The translations under genes and the position numbers were made by a program. A model generated the notes under the pieces. That model was not told the origin of the DNA. It was given only the letters and a program-made list of their open reading frames with translations, and made no database searches. DNA of 64,000 nt from the NCBI RefSeq assembly GCF_024733015.1, contig NZ_JANKJG010000015.1:1-64000 (forward strand). The letters run 5' to 3'. Positions 23,734 through 33,943 of this stretch are shown piece by piece. Source of the DNA: Pseudosulfitobacter koreensis. Lineage in GTDB: Bacteria; Pseudomonadota; Alphaproteobacteria; Rhodobacterales; Rhodobacteraceae. Each line of letters opens with the position of its first letter. The stretch's first letter is position 1.

Positions 23734-24709
23734 GGATCACCTCTCGGATCAGCTTGGCAGTTTGCGGGGTATCCACGATGCCCATATGTCCTACATCCGG
23801 CACCATGTGATAGAGGCCCTTGTCGGTGACGGCGCGCATCAGCGGCGCATAGGCTTCGGCGTAGAACGTCTCGTCCGCCGTCCCCACGATCACGGCAAAG
23901 GGCGGCAGGGCCGCGATGTCCCGTCTGAAATCCATGCGCGGACCGTAAGAGGCGCTGAGCCGGTAGGAATAGGCCTTGCAGGTCAGATGGCCCCCCGGCT
24001 TGTCCTGCACCTGGCGCGGAATGTTGAATTGCACCACACTCAGGTGGTTCAGTGCCCGGATACCGATGGCGTTTAGCATGTTCAACCCGATCGTGCGGCG
24101 CACCATCACCCGTGCCCAGCCGCCGGTCTTGCGCCGGGTAGTGGCGGCAAAGTGATTGAGGAACGGAGCCAGCAGAACCGCATGGTCGATCAGCCCGCCA
24201 TGGGCACCGCCCGCCATCCGCACGACCAGACCGCCGCCCAGCGAATGACCTCCCAGAACAACCTTCTGTCCGGGCCGGGCCACTGCCGCGATCAGATCGG
24301 CCAGATCGTCCTCCATCTGTCCGATATAATCCACATCGCCGCGCCGTCCCGGATGAAGCCCGTGCCCGCGCAGATCGGGCACCACGACATCCGCGTCCCC
24401 TGCCAGCGATTGCGCGAGCCCGTGCATCTGCATCCCGAAAAAGCTGGAGGCGTGGATCAGCACGACCAGCGGCACGTCGCGCCCTTCCGCCCCGTAGCAC
24501 TGGCAGTGCAGGGCAAAGCCATCGCGCATCTCGACTTCGTGGGCAGGCGGCAGATCCACCATGCCGCGCGCCAGCTCTTTGGACAGGTCCACCCCCAGAT
24601 CCCCCTCGCCCGGCATCGCGACCTCACGCTCGGACAGGATCAGCCCAAGGGCGACCAGCACCGCAGCACCCGCGACGGCAACGACCCAAAAGAGAATATC
24701 CAGTAACAT
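23723..24709 (-). CDS. Alpha/beta hydrolase, membrane-anchored, paralog 1
   Basis: A 328-aa protein: one N-terminal transmembrane helix (LFWVVAVAGAAVLVALGLIL), then an alpha/beta hydrolase domain with PLVVLIHASSFFGMQMHGLA, the nucleophile elbow GGHSLGGG, an aspartate in VGTADETFYAEAY and a histidine in PDVGHMGIVDTP. It shares nearly all blocks with the upstream gene (24729-25760), so the two are tandem duplicates. The anchor suggests an inner-membrane or periplasmic-facing lipid/ester hydrolase. Substrate unknown. Confidence 0.8.
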   Translation of the reverse strand: MLLDILFWVVAVAGAAVLVALGLILSEREVAMPGEGDLGVDLSKELARGMVDLPPAHEVEMRDGFALHCQCYGAEGRDVPLVVLIHASSFFGMQMHGLAQSLAGDADVVVPDLRGHGLHPGRRGDVDYIGQMEDDLADLIAAVARPGQKVVLGGHSLGGGLVVRMAGGAHGGLIDHAVLLAPFLNHFAATTRRKTGGWARVMVRRTIGLNMLNAIGIRALNHLSVVQFNIPRQVQDKPGGHLTCKAYSYRLSASYGPRMDFRRDIAALPPFAVIVGTADETFYAEAYAPLMRAVTDKGLYHMVPDVGHMGIVDTPQTAKLIREVIHAL

Positions 24710-24728
24710 TGCCCTGCTCGCTTTCGGT

Positions 24729-25760
24729 TCAGGTAGGCACCCCTTCGGTGCTGCAAATGGCGTCGCGGCGGCCTTCCAGCGCGTGCAGTGCGGCCCGGAT
24801 CGCCGCGCGTGTTTCGGGCGCATCGACGATGGCCATATGCCCGACCCCCGGCACGATATGATAGAGGCCCCGGTCCGTGACCGCGCGCATCAGCGGCGCG
24901 TAGGCTTCGGCATAGAATGCCTCGTCTGCGGTGCCAACCACCACCGTGAACGGTGGCAGGGCCGCGATGTCACGCCTGAAATCGTTGCGCGGCAGGTACG
25001 AGCGGTCAAGCCTGTAGGTGTAGAAAGTCGTCACCGCGTCCCCCTGCGGACCGCCCAGGATCTCGGGCGGCATGTTGAACTGCACTACGGGAAGGTGGTT
25101 CAGGGCGCGGATGCCCAGCGTGTTCAGCAGCGCCAGCCCGACAAGGCGGCGCACCATCAGGCGCACCCAGGCGCTGGTCGTGCGCCGCATCGTCGCCGCA
25201 AAGTGGTTGAGGAACGGCGCCAGCAGCACCACCCGGTCGATCAGCGCGCCGTGTTCGCCCCCCGCCATGCGCAGCACAAAGCCGCCGCCGACCGAGTGCC
25301 CCACCATCATCACCCGCTGACCGGGGCGCACCTGATCGGCGATCAGGTCCGCAATGTCGTCTTCGAGCTGACCGATATAGGTGACGTCGCCGCGCCGTCC
25401 GGGTGCGGGGCCATGGCCGCGCAGATCAGGCACCAACACATCCGCCACATCCGACAGAGAGCTTGCAAGGTCATGAAACTGCACCCCGTGCCAGGCGGAT
25501 GAATGAACCATCACGATCAGCGGCACATCGCGCCCCGACGTGGCATAGCGGCGGCACTGCAGAGCGAAGCCGTCACGCATCAGCACCTGACCGGTCGGTG
25601 GTGCTTTCTTGACAGAGACGGCGATCGGCACTGTCAGATCGACGCCGACGTCGCCCGCGCCCGCCATCGGGACCATGCGTTGCGAGGCGATCAGCAGCAG
25701 GGGTATCGCCAGAACGATCCCCGCCGCCAGCGCGCCCCACAAGATCAGTTCAGTCCACAT
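24729..25760 (-). CDS. Alpha/beta hydrolase, membrane-anchored, paralog 2
   Basis: A 343-aa homolog of the downstream hydrolase with the same plan: N-terminal helix (LILWGALAAGIVLAIPLLLI), VHSSAWHGVQFHDLA, elbow GHSVGGGFVLRMAGG, VGTADEAFYAEAYAPLM and VGHMAIVDAP. It extends ~15 residues further at the C-terminus. Its start overlaps the cimA stop by 11 bases. It and paralog 1 likely arose by local duplication inside the cimA operon. Confidence 0.8.
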   Translation of the reverse strand: MWTELILWGALAAGIVLAIPLLLIASQRMVPMAGAGDVGVDLTVPIAVSVKKAPPTGQVLMRDGFALQCRRYATSGRDVPLIVMVHSSAWHGVQFHDLASSLSDVADVLVPDLRGHGPAPGRRGDVTYIGQLEDDIADLIADQVRPGQRVMMVGHSVGGGFVLRMAGGEHGALIDRVVLLAPFLNHFAATMRRTTSAWVRLMVRRLVGLALLNTLGIRALNHLPVVQFNMPPEILGGPQGDAVTTFYTYRLDRSYLPRNDFRRDIAALPPFTVVVGTADEAFYAEAYAPLMRAVTDRGLYHIVPGVGHMAIVDAPETRAAIRAALHALEGRRDAICSTEGVPT

Positions 25761-27363
25761 CCCGTATCAGTTTCCACCTTATGGCATCCAGCAATGCCTC
25801 GAAGGACGCGTCAACTATGTTGGCGCTTACGCCCACCGTCGACCACCGCCGCCCCTGCCCGTCCTCGCTGTCGATTATGACGCGGGTGACGGCCTCTGTA
25901 CCACCTTGGGTGATGCGCACCTTGAAGTCCACCAGCCGCAGATCTTCCAGATGCGATGAATAGCGGCCAAGGTCCTTGGACAATGCTTTTGACAATGCAT
26001 TGACCGGGCCGCGGTCGCTGCCGGTCTCGTCCATGCTTTCGCTGACCGACAACAGCTTTTCGCCATCCACTTTGACGACCACAACCGCCTCAGACAGGCT
26101 TATCATTTGATCATATTTGTTCTTGCGCCGCTCGACGGTGACGCGGTAGCGTTTGACCTCGAAGAAGTCCGGCAGCTGGCCCAGCTCTTCGCGCGCCAGC
26201 AGCTCGAACGAGGCCTGCGCGGTATCATAGCTGTAGCCTTCGGCCTCGCGCGCCTTGATCCGGTCCAGAATACGGCCCAGCGCCGGGTCGGCGCGGTCGA
26301 CCTGCAACCCCATGCCTGTCAAACGTTCGCGCAGATTCGACTGTCCCGCCTGGTTCGACATCGGAATGATGCGCGTGTTGCCGACCCTCGCGGGGTCGAT
26401 ATGCTCGTAGGTCGAGGGGTCCTTGGCAATCGCGCTGGCATGCAGCCCCGCCTTGTGCGCGAAGGCCGACGCCCCGACGAAAGCCGCCTGTTTCTGCGGC
26501 ACGCGGTTCAGTATCTCGTCCAGCATTCGGCTGATCCGTGTGAGGTTCTCCAATGCGCTTTCCGGCACGCCCGTCTCGAACCGGCTGGCATAGGGTTCCT
26601 TCAGCAGCAGGATCGGGATCAAGCTGGTCAGGTTGGCATTGCCGCAGCGTTCGCCCAGCCCGTTCAGCGTGCCCTGGATCTGCCGCGCGCCCGCGTCCAC
26701 AGCCGCCAGCGCGCAGGCCACGGCGTTTTCGGTGTCGTTGTGGGTGTGGATGCCCAAGCGGTCGCCAGGAATGCCCGCCGCGATCACCTGGGCCGTGATC
26801 CGCCCCACATCGGCGGGCAGCGTACCACCATTGGTGTCGCAGAGAGCAATCCACCGCGCGCCCGCGTCATGGGCAGCGCGGATCGCGCTCAGCGCATAGT
26901 CGGGGTTGGCCTTGAACCCGTCAAAGAAATGCTCCGCGTCAAAGATCGCCTCACGGCCCTGCGCCACCAGGTGAGCGACAGATTTGGCAATGTTGTCGGT
27001 GTTTTCGTCAAGCGTGATGCCCAGCGCGGTTTTCACGTGAAAGTCGTGGGTCTTGCCCACAAGGCAGACGGCAGGCGTGCCCGCGTTCAGAACGGCGGCC
27101 AGCACATCGTCGTTTTCGGCAGACATGCCGTTGCGCTTGGTCATGCCGAAGGCAGTCATCGTGGCGCGGGTTTGCGGTGCCGTGTCGAAAAACGCACTGT
27201 CGGTGGGGTTTGCACCTGGCCAGCCGCCTTCGATATGGTCGATACCAAGGCTATCGAGCGCACGGGCGATGGTGATCTTCTCGTCGGTCGAGAATTGCAC
27301 ACCTTGGGTCTGCTGCCCGTCCCGCAGGGTGGTGTCGAAGAGGTAGAGGCGCTCGCGGGTCAT
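25750..27363 (-). CDS. cimA: Citramalate synthase
   Basis: A 537-aa DRE-TIM/HMGL-like enzyme: [15 protein letters not shown] at the N-terminus, [11 protein letters not shown] metal region, [14 protein letters not shown], then a C-terminal regulatory (LeuA-like dimer) domain (~390-530, with [10 protein letters not shown] and VIIDSEDG). Pattern and length fit CimA, which condenses pyruvate and acetyl-CoA to citramalate for isoleucine synthesis, rather than LeuA. ATG overlaps the cysS stop (ATGA). Confidence 0.9.
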   Translation of the reverse strand: MTRERLYLFDTTLRDGQQTQGVQFSTDEKITIARALDSLGIDHIEGGWPGANPTDSAFFDTAPQTRATMTAFGMTKRNGMSAENDDVLAAVLNAGTPAVCLVGKTHDFHVKTALGITLDENTDNIAKSVAHLVAQGREAIFDAEHFFDGFKANPDYALSAIRAAHDAGARWIALCDTNGGTLPADVGRITAQVIAAGIPGDRLGIHTHNDTENAVACALAAVDAGARQIQGTLNGLGERCGNANLTSLIPILLLKEPYASRFETGVPESALENLTRISRMLDEILNRVPQKQAAFVGASAFAHKAGLHASAIAKDPSTYEHIDPARVGNTRIIPMSNQAGQSNLRERLTGMGLQVDRADPALGRILDRIKAREAEGYSYDTAQASFELLAREELGQLPDFFEVKRYRVTVERRKNKYDQMISLSEAVVVVKVDGEKLLSVSESMDETGSDRGPVNALSKALSKDLGRYSSHLEDLRLVDFKVRITQGGTEAVTRVIIDSEDGQGRRWSTVGVSANIVDASFEALLDAIRWKLIRDVD

Positions 27364-28718
27364 GGCATGCTCTCCAGCTTGACAGGATCGAACGAAGGCC
27401 CCGCCACCAGATCGACGCCATCTTTGCGCATCTTCACCTCGACGCCTGCGGCAATCAGCATCTGCTTCATCGCATCCAGTTTCGAGAAGTCCTTGGTTTG
27501 CATAGCGTCGGCACGTACGGAAGAAAACGCCGCTTCATAGGCACTAAGATCAGCGTCCGAGACGGCGGCCCAACCCGGGACGGCATCGCCCATGACCCCG
27601 AGCAATCGCATCGCGGCCCAAAGGGCGGAGCCATCACCTTTCTGAGAAAGCTGGTGCAGTTCGACAATCGCTTGAGGCGTATTCAGATCATCAGCCAGCG
27701 CGGTCGTTACCGCCTCCGTCACCTTGCCCTCGTTGGCCCCCTCAACCTGCGCATACCACTTGCGCAACGTCGCCTCTGCCTCTTCCCGCTTCTTCTCCGT
27801 CCAGTCCATCGGCTTGCGGTAATGCGTCGACAGCATCACGAACCGGATCACCTCGCCCGGCACGCCCTGCTCCAGCAGATCGCGGACCGTAAAAAAGTTG
27901 CCCAGGCTCTTGGACATCTTCTTGCCCTCGACCTGCAACATCTCGTTGTGCATCCACACGTTCGCCATCCGGTCGGTGCCGTTGGCGCAGCAGCTCTGCG
28001 CGATCTCGTTCTCGTGGTGGGGAAACATCAGATCGTTTCCGCCTCCGTGAATGTCGAACTGCGGACCCAGCAGCGCCTTGGCCATCGCCGAGCATTCGAT
28101 ATGCCATCCCGGCCGCCCGCGCCCCCAGGGGCTGTCCCAACCGGGGGTTTGCGCGTCCGACGGCTTCCACAGCACGAAATCCATCGGGTCCTCTTTATAA
28201 GGCGCCACCTCGACCCGCGCGCCCGCGATCATGTCGTCGACCGATCGCCCCGACAGCTTGCCGTATCGGGCATATTCACGCACCCGAAACAACGCATGGC
28301 CCTCTTTGGCATACGCGAAACCACCGTCGATCAGCCCCTCGATCATCTCGACCATCTCGGCGATATAGGCGGTCGCGCGCGGCATGTGGTCGGGTTCCAG
28401 CGCGCCAATCGCGCCCATGTCGTCCAGAAACCACTGCGACGTCTCGGCGGTGATCTCGCCGATGCTGCGCCCGCTTTCCGCAGCCCGCGCGTTGATCTTG
28501 TCATCCACGTCAGTGAAGTTCCGAACATAGGTTACGTGCGGATACTGCGTTTTCAGCAGCCGGTAGAGGATATCGAACACCAGCACGGGCCGCGCGTTGC
28601 CCAGGTGCGCGCGGTCATAGACCGTGGGTCCGCACACATACATCCGCACGTTTTCCGGGTCGAGCGGCGCAAACAGTTCCTTGCTGCGGGTGGCGGTGTT
28701 GTAGAGGTGGATGTCCAT
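27360..28718 (-). CDS. cysS: Cysteinyl-tRNA synthetase
   Basis: A 452-aa class I synthetase: [19 protein letters not shown] contains the HIGH-type HLGN and a zinc cysteine, then [10 protein letters not shown] and [16 protein letters not shown] (zinc/substrate), and the [10 protein letters not shown] motif. Charges tRNA-Cys. It heads the minus-strand operon continuing to cimA. Length is typical. Confidence 0.95.
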   Translation of the reverse strand: MDIHLYNTATRSKELFAPLDPENVRMYVCGPTVYDRAHLGNARPVLVFDILYRLLKTQYPHVTYVRNFTDVDDKINARAAESGRSIGEITAETSQWFLDDMGAIGALEPDHMPRATAYIAEMVEMIEGLIDGGFAYAKEGHALFRVREYARYGKLSGRSVDDMIAGARVEVAPYKEDPMDFVLWKPSDAQTPGWDSPWGRGRPGWHIECSAMAKALLGPQFDIHGGGNDLMFPHHENEIAQSCCANGTDRMANVWMHNEMLQVEGKKMSKSLGNFFTVRDLLEQGVPGEVIRFVMLSTHYRKPMDWTEKKREEAEATLRKWYAQVEGANEGKVTEAVTTALADDLNTPQAIVELHQLSQKGDGSALWAAMRLLGVMGDAVPGWAAVSDADLSAYEAAFSSVRADAMQTKDFSKLDAMKQMLIAAGVEVKMRKDGVDLVAGPSFDPVKLESMP

Positions 28719-28974
28719 CAGGCGTCCTTGCGCAGGGTGTGGCGCGGGCCTAGCAATTCTGATGTGTCATGGAAACAAAGAACCGGCCCGCCGAGTGGAT
28801 CAGCAGATAATGCAGCAGGTGGTAATGATGCAGGTTCTTGTCATGCCGCCAGCTAACCCAGAGGCGCGCGCGCGGTCAAGTCTTTGATGGCGCGGGCGGT
28901 ACACGCGTGGCGGTGTTGACAATTCCTGGTCGCTCTGACCCCTTGGCGCAAAATCTCAAGAATAGGAGCGGCGG

Positions 28975-30153
28975 ATGAAGATTTCGCATCGGATTGCAAA
29001 CATCAATGGCGGTGGATCGGACGGCTGGGACGTGTTCCTGAAAGCGCGCGGCATGATCGCCGAAGGCATCGCCGTGACCGAACTGACCATCGGCGAACAT
29101 GACATCCGCACAGCATCCCCCATCCTGCAGGAAATGCACCGCAGTGCGATGGCGGGCCACACCGGCTATGCAATGGTGCCGGGCATCGACGATCTGCGCG
29201 ACACAGTGGCCGCACGGGTGCAGGCGCGCACCGGCGTGCCCACCACGCGCGACAATGTCATCATCACTCCCGGTGGTCAGGCCGCCCTCTTCGCGGCGCA
29301 TTCCGCAGCTTGCGATCCCGGCGAGACGGCGCTTTATATCGACCCCTATTATGCCACCTACCCCGGCACGATCCGGTCGGTCAGCGCTGTGCCGCGTTCG
29401 GTGCCCGCCCATGCCGAGAACGCCTTTCAGCCGCGTGCAAAGGATATCGCGGCGGCGGCGGAAAAGGGGGCCGTGTCCCTGCTGGTCAACTCGCCCAACA
29501 ACCCCACAGGCGTCGTTTACAACCGCGAGACGCTGGACGGCATCGCTCAGGTCTGCAAGGCACACGATCTGTGGCTGATCTCGGACGAGGTTTACGACAG
29601 CCAGGTGTGGGAAGGCGAACACATCAGTCCGCGCGCCCTGCCCGGTATGGCCGAACGCACGCTGGTCGTGGGGTCGATGTCGAAATCCCACGCCATGACC
29701 GGTTCGCGCTGCGGCTGGATCGTTGGCCCCGAAGAGGTCATCGCCCATCTGGTCAACCTGGCCACCAACACCACCTACGGCGTGCCGGGCTATATTCAGG
29801 ACGCCGCGAACTTTGGCCTGAAGCAGGGCGCCGAGGTCGAAGCCGAGGTGGCCGAGCCCTTCCGCCGCCGCCGCGAGAAAGCCATCGACGTCCTTGCCTC
29901 CCAGAACACCGTGACGCTGGTGCCCGCACAGGGGGCGATGTACCTGATGCTGAATATCCGCGCGACGGGCCTCAGCGGTGATGACTTTGCCAACGCCCTT
30001 CTGGATGCGCACCACATCGCCGTGATGCCGGGCGAAAGCTTTGGTCAGGCGGCGGCGGGTCATGTCCGTGTCGCGATGACCATTGACGACGAACGCTTTA
30101 TCGCGGCGCTGAAAACGCTCTGCGCTTTCGCCGCGGAACTGGCGGACAAATAA
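28975..30153 (+). CDS. Class I/II pyridoxal-phosphate aminotransferase
   Basis: A 392-aa fold-type I aminotransferase. Features: substrate loop GHTGYAMVPGIDDLR, phosphate-binding GGQAALFAAH, NSPNNPTGVVYN, SDEVYDSQVW, and the Schiff-base lysine in VGSMSKSHAMTGSRCGW. The related gene at 46036 is a distinct member. Precise amino-acid substrate is not deducible. ATG 28975 follows AGGAGCGGCGG. Confidence 0.85.
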   Translation: MKISHRIANINGGGSDGWDVFLKARGMIAEGIAVTELTIGEHDIRTASPILQEMHRSAMAGHTGYAMVPGIDDLRDTVAARVQARTGVPTTRDNVIITPGGQAALFAAHSAACDPGETALYIDPYYATYPGTIRSVSAVPRSVPAHAENAFQPRAKDIAAAAEKGAVSLLVNSPNNPTGVVYNRETLDGIAQVCKAHDLWLISDEVYDSQVWEGEHISPRALPGMAERTLVVGSMSKSHAMTGSRCGWIVGPEEVIAHLVNLATNTTYGVPGYIQDAANFGLKQGAEVEAEVAEPFRRRREKAIDVLASQNTVTLVPAQGAMYLMLNIRATGLSGDDFANALLDAHHIAVMPGESFGQAAAGHVRVAMTIDDERFIAALKTLCAFAAELADK

Positions 30154-30176
30154 CGCACAAGCGCTGAAAACACGAA

Positions 30177-30258
30177 CGGCGGCGCGTCGGGCAGGTGAAA
30201 CCCGTCGACGCGCCGCCGCTGTCCTGCGTCACGCCGCCCCCCGCTGAGGGGGACGGCG
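30177..30258. terminator. Back-to-back GC hairpins between convergent genes
   Basis: A long stem (CGGCGGCGCGTCGGG at 30177-30191 with CCCGTCGACGCGCCGCCG at 30201-30218, one small bulge) and a second (CGCCG/CGGCG plus C5/G5 arms at 30232-30258). They lie between the ends of the convergent aminotransferase and outer-membrane genes. No T-runs, so the terminator role is likely but not proven. Confidence 0.4.
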
Positions 30259-30275
30259 CGACAATATCGCAAGAT

Positions 30276-30857
30276 TTAGAAGTTGTACGAGCCGCGCAGG
30301 GTGAACGTGGTCGCATCCGCGTCAACGCCCGAGCCGCTGATGTCGTCAAAGTTGTGCTCGAGCACTTCGCCACCCATGGTGAACTGGTCGTTCACCTTGT
30401 AGGCGACACCCAAACCGTAGAACTCGCCGCTTTCGCTGCCAACGGATGTGTCGACGCTGGCGGCACCGGCTGTTGCATAGACCAGAGTGCGGCCCAAGTC
30501 ATAGCCTGCCTTCAGTTTCAGACGCGCGACGCTGTCTGCGTCGGCCACGCCTCCCAGATCAACGTCAAGCTTGTCATAGTCGATTTCGCCACCGAGGACG
30601 AAGTTGCCAAAGTCATAGTTGTACCCGCCGTGGATACCATAGGCTGCGCCGTCGCCATCAGCAGCACCTGTGCCGTCGATATCGGCATAGCCCAGCTGGC
30701 CACCAGCGTAGAAGCCGGTCCAGTCGCCGCCGACAAAGGCGGGGGCCGCCGTCGGTACGATGACCGGTGCTTCGATGACCGGGTCGGCCGGTGCGCCGGC
30801 ATAAAGCGGTGCTGCGGCTGCCAGTGTGAGGGCGCCTGCGTAAACGATACGTTTCAT
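30276..30857 (-). CDS. Small outer-membrane beta-barrel protein
   Basis: A 193-aa protein: signal peptide (MKRIVYAGALTLAAAAPLYA), a proline-rich linker (PVIEAPVIVPTAAP), then WTGFYAGGQLGYADIDGTG and alternating strands (HGGYNYDFGNFVLGGEIDY, LKLKAGYDLGRTLVYATAGA) ending TLRGSYNF with C-terminal phenylalanine, the outer-membrane barrel signature. It fits the 8-stranded Omp25/OmpW-like surface protein type. ATG at 30857 with CAGGAGCAACACT upstream. No cargo function evident. Confidence 0.85.
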   Translation of the reverse strand: MKRIVYAGALTLAAAAPLYAGAPADPVIEAPVIVPTAAPAFVGGDWTGFYAGGQLGYADIDGTGAADGDGAAYGIHGGYNYDFGNFVLGGEIDYDKLDVDLGGVADADSVARLKLKAGYDLGRTLVYATAGAASVDTSVGSESGEFYGLGVAYKVNDQFTMGGEVLEHNFDDISGSGVDADATTFTLRGSYNF

Positions 30858-31314
30858 AGTGTTGCTCCTGATTATCTTTCTTTTCGTCTTCATGACCGTC
30901 GGGGCACTGCATGCGCGCAAACAGCCTTTCGTCCCCACGGACTGTCACCAAAACGCCAGAAGCAGGGGATGGTTCCACCCACGTTTTCGTGTGCTGCTGC
31001 AGCGCGGCGGGAACACGCGCACAACCTGGGGCTGATCGGCGGCAAACGGCCATAGGCCGAATGCGACCGAATGTCGCGATTGGAGCGGACAGGCCGCACA
31101 GAGGCGCGCAGGATCGAATAATTCCCAGTCCCGGACCCCAGCGAAAGGCGGCCCGCAAAGGAGCAAGATATGCAGGCTGATCTGTGCAAAATCGCCCTTG
31201 TCGTGCGCACCATCGGTGCCGAGCGTGGTCGCGCCGCACGCGGCAGGCCCTGAGCGGCGCACGCTGCCCGACACCCCTGCCCTTATCCCCTCCTTTGCAT
31301 ACGGATCTCATCAC
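30858..31314. other. Divergent promoter region, barrel protein and MttB-like gene
   Basis: About 450 bases without a believable gene. It must hold promoters for both divergent genes, and the minus-strand leader is long. No riboswitch or strong hairpin was recognised. Confidence 0.4.
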
Positions 31315-32853
31315 ATGACCGACCAAGCCCCCCTGCGCACTGGCGGGCGCGCCGCACGCCGTGCCGCACGTGCCGCCCCGCTGGCAGACCACCTGCGCCC
31401 CATCCGTCCCGGCATGAGCGGCGGACAGTACAGCCCGCTGAGTGACGCAGATGTCTTGCGCCTTCACACCGCCGCCCTCGATGCGCTGGAACGGATCGGG
31501 TTGGCCGACGCGCCGCCCTCCGGCGTGGCCTATCTGACTGCGGTCGGCGCTGTCTTGGGCGACGACGGGCGCATCCGCTTCCCCCGCGCGCTGGTCGAGG
31601 ACACGATTGCCAAGGCCAACCGCACCCTGACCCTGCACAGCCGCGACGGGCTGCACGATCTGGACCTGTCGGGCACCCGCGTGCACTACGGCACCGCGGG
31701 CGCCGCGGTGCACATGGTCGAACCCGACGGGCGCAGCTATCGCGAAAGCACGGTGCAGGATCTGCACGACGCGGCGCGCATCTGCGACCGGCTGGACAAC
31801 ATCCACTTTGTCCAGCGTCCGATGGTCTGCCGGGATATCACCGACAACTTCGAGATGGACATGAACTCGGTCTATGCCTGCACTGCGGGCACCACCAAAC
31901 ACGTGGGCGTGTCCTTCACCGATCCCGCCTATGTCGCGCCCGCCATCGAGATGTTGCAGATGATCGCGGGCGGCGAAGCGGCCTGGCGCGCGCGACCCTT
32001 CGTCAGCAATTCCAACTGCTTCGTCGTGCCGCCGATGAAATTCGCCACCGAATCCTGTCTGGTCATGGAGGAATGCATAAGGCATGGCATGCCCGTGCTG
32101 CTGTTGTCCGCAGGCATGTCGGGAGCCACAGCACCCGGCAGCATCGCAGGCGCCATCGTTCAGGCGGTCGCGGAATGCCTGGCAGGTCTGGTCTATGTCC
32201 ACGCGGTCAAACCCGGCGCGCCCGCGATCTTCGGCACCTGGCCCTTCGACCTGGACCTGCGCACGGGGTCGATGACCGGCGGATCGGGCGAACAGGCCCT
32301 GCTGACCGCAGGCTGCGCACAGATGCACCGGTTTTACGATCTGCCCGGCGGGGCCGCAGCAGGCATCGCCGACAGCAAACTGCCCGACATGCAAGCCGGG
32401 TGGGAACAGATGTGTTCCAACGTCATGGCGGGCCTGTCGGGGCTGAACATGGTCTACGAGGCGGCGGGCATGCATGCGTCATTGCTGGGATTCTGCCACG
32501 AAAGCCTGATCATGGGCGACGATCTGATCGGCCAGGCCATGCGCTGCGTTCGCGGCATCGAAGTGACCGACGAGACGATGGCACTCGATCAGATGGCGGC
32601 GGTCTGTATGGGCGGTCCGGGGCATTACCTCGGCACCGCCGAGACGCTGGGCCGGATGGAGATGGACAATGTCTACCCGGCCCTGGGCGACCGCACCTCG
32701 CCCAAGGAATGGGCCGAGCGCGGCAAGCCCGACCTGATCGCGCGCGCCACGCAGCGCAAGACCGCGATCCTGGCCGAGCGGTCAGCCGCCCGGTTCGACC
32801 CGGCACTGGATATGGCGATAAGGGCCCGGTTCAACATCCACCTGCCCGCCTAG
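31315..32853 (+). CDS. MttB-family (trimethylamine methyltransferase-like) protein, non-pyrrolysine
   Basis: A 512-aa MttB-superfamily protein. The start is arginine/alanine-rich; conserved blocks include GMSGGQYSPLSDADVLRLHTAALD, VHYGTAGAAVHMVEPDGR, PGAPAIFGTWPFDLDLRTG and GGGSGEQALL-like GGSGEQALLTAGCAQM. True MttB uses an in-frame amber codon for pyrrolysine; here the frame is open with no amber, so it belongs to the non-pyrrolysine branch that demethylates quaternary amines such as glycine betaine in other bacteria. No corrinoid protein partner is in this window. Confidence 0.85.
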   Translation: MTDQAPLRTGGRAARRAARAAPLADHLRPIRPGMSGGQYSPLSDADVLRLHTAALDALERIGLADAPPSGVAYLTAVGAVLGDDGRIRFPRALVEDTIAKANRTLTLHSRDGLHDLDLSGTRVHYGTAGAAVHMVEPDGRSYRESTVQDLHDAARICDRLDNIHFVQRPMVCRDITDNFEMDMNSVYACTAGTTKHVGVSFTDPAYVAPAIEMLQMIAGGEAAWRARPFVSNSNCFVVPPMKFATESCLVMEECIRHGMPVLLLSAGMSGATAPGSIAGAIVQAVAECLAGLVYVHAVKPGAPAIFGTWPFDLDLRTGSMTGGSGEQALLTAGCAQMHRFYDLPGGAAAGIADSKLPDMQAGWEQMCSNVMAGLSGLNMVYEAAGMHASLLGFCHESLIMGDDLIGQAMRCVRGIEVTDETMALDQMAAVCMGGPGHYLGTAETLGRMEMDNVYPALGDRTSPKEWAERGKPDLIARATQRKTAILAERSAARFDPALDMAIRARFNIHLPA

Positions 32854-32959
32854 AATCGCTCCGCAGGCGGCGTCAACGGATCACCGCTGACGAAAATCTG
32901 ATTTAGCGCATGGGGAAAACTGCCTTAGGGTAAGGTTCTGGACATGGAGATTGATCACA

Positions 32960-33874
32960 ATGAATAAACCCGCCGAAACATCCCGTTTGACTGCAGCCGA
33001 TTTCGATCAGGACCTGCTCGACCTTTATGACTATTACGCGCATGGCAAAATCTCGAAACGCGAGTTTTTGGACCGCGCCGGAAAATGGGCCGTGGGCGGC
33101 CTGACTGCGGCTGCGATCCTCGGCACCCTGTCACCGAACTATGCGCTGGCCCAACAGGTCACCGAGGACGATCCCGACATCGTGGGCGAAGACATCACCT
33201 ATCCCAGCCCCGATGGCACCGGCGAGATCACTGCCTATCTGGTGCGCCCGGCCAACATGGACGCCGACAACCCGCCCGCCGCCGTGCTGGTCGTGCATGA
33301 AAACCGTGGCCTTAACCCCTATATCCGCGATGTGGTACGCCGTCTGGCCAAGGCCGGGTTTATCGCGATGGGCCCTGACGGTCTGTCCTCGCTGGGCGGC
33401 TACCCCGGCGGCGACGACGAGGGCCGTGCCATGCAAAGCACGCTGGACCAGGCGGCGTTGCTGAATGATTTTTTTGCAGGGTTCGAGTATCTGCAAGCGC
33501 TTGAGGGCACCAACGGCAAGATCGGCGCAACCGGCTTTTGCTATGGCGGCGGCGTGGTCAACAGGCTGGCCGCAGCCTACCCCGAGATGGCGGCGGGCGT
33601 GCCGTTCTACGGCTCCTTCCCCAGCGCGGATCAGGTCGCAGGCGTGCAGGCCCCGCTGATGATCCAGCTGGCTGCCCTCGATCAGCGCATCAACGCGATG
33701 TGGCCGGATTTCCAGGCCGCACTCGAGGCGAACGATAAGCGCTACGAGGCGCATATCTACCCCGAGGTGAACCACGGCTTTCACAACGACACGACCCCGC
33801 GCTATGACGAGACCGCGGCCAAGCTGGCAGAGCAGCGCATGGTCGCGTGGTTCCGCACCTATCTCGCCGGCTGA
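32960..33874 (+). CDS. Dienelactone hydrolase family protein, exported
   Basis: A 304-aa alpha/beta hydrolase with Cys nucleophile (GFCYGGG), aspartate in LAALDQR and histidine in NHGFHND, as in dienelactone hydrolase. Before the domain there is a membrane-targeting stretch (FLDRAGKWAVGGLTAAAILGTL, cleavage after YALA), preceded by a basic KISKR, so it is probably exported, maybe via Tat. ATG at 32960 follows GGAGATTGATCACA. Substrate unknown; the DLH fold also appears in many non-dienelactone hydrolases. Confidence 0.85.
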   Translation: MNKPAETSRLTAADFDQDLLDLYDYYAHGKISKREFLDRAGKWAVGGLTAAAILGTLSPNYALAQQVTEDDPDIVGEDITYPSPDGTGEITAYLVRPANMDADNPPAAVLVVHENRGLNPYIRDVVRRLAKAGFIAMGPDGLSSLGGYPGGDDEGRAMQSTLDQAALLNDFFAGFEYLQALEGTNGKIGATGFCYGGGVVNRLAAAYPEMAAGVPFYGSFPSADQVAGVQAPLMIQLAALDQRINAMWPDFQAALEANDKRYEAHIYPEVNHGFHNDTTPRYDETAAKLAEQRMVAWFRTYLAG

Positions 33875-33943
33875 CGGCCAGCGCGCACAACAACGGGGGC
33901 GGGGCCGCAATACCCTGCCCTTCGCATTTGATGAATCGTTTCC

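Noticed and set aside
30658..32475. 605-codon minus-strand frame opposite the MttB-like gene
   Set aside because: Composition is antisense-like and it runs across the divergent promoter region into the barrel gene; no recognisable motif.
31315..32853. Pyrrolysine-encoding amber in the MttB-like gene
   Set aside because: The frame is continuous with an ordinary TAG only at its end and no in-frame amber inside.
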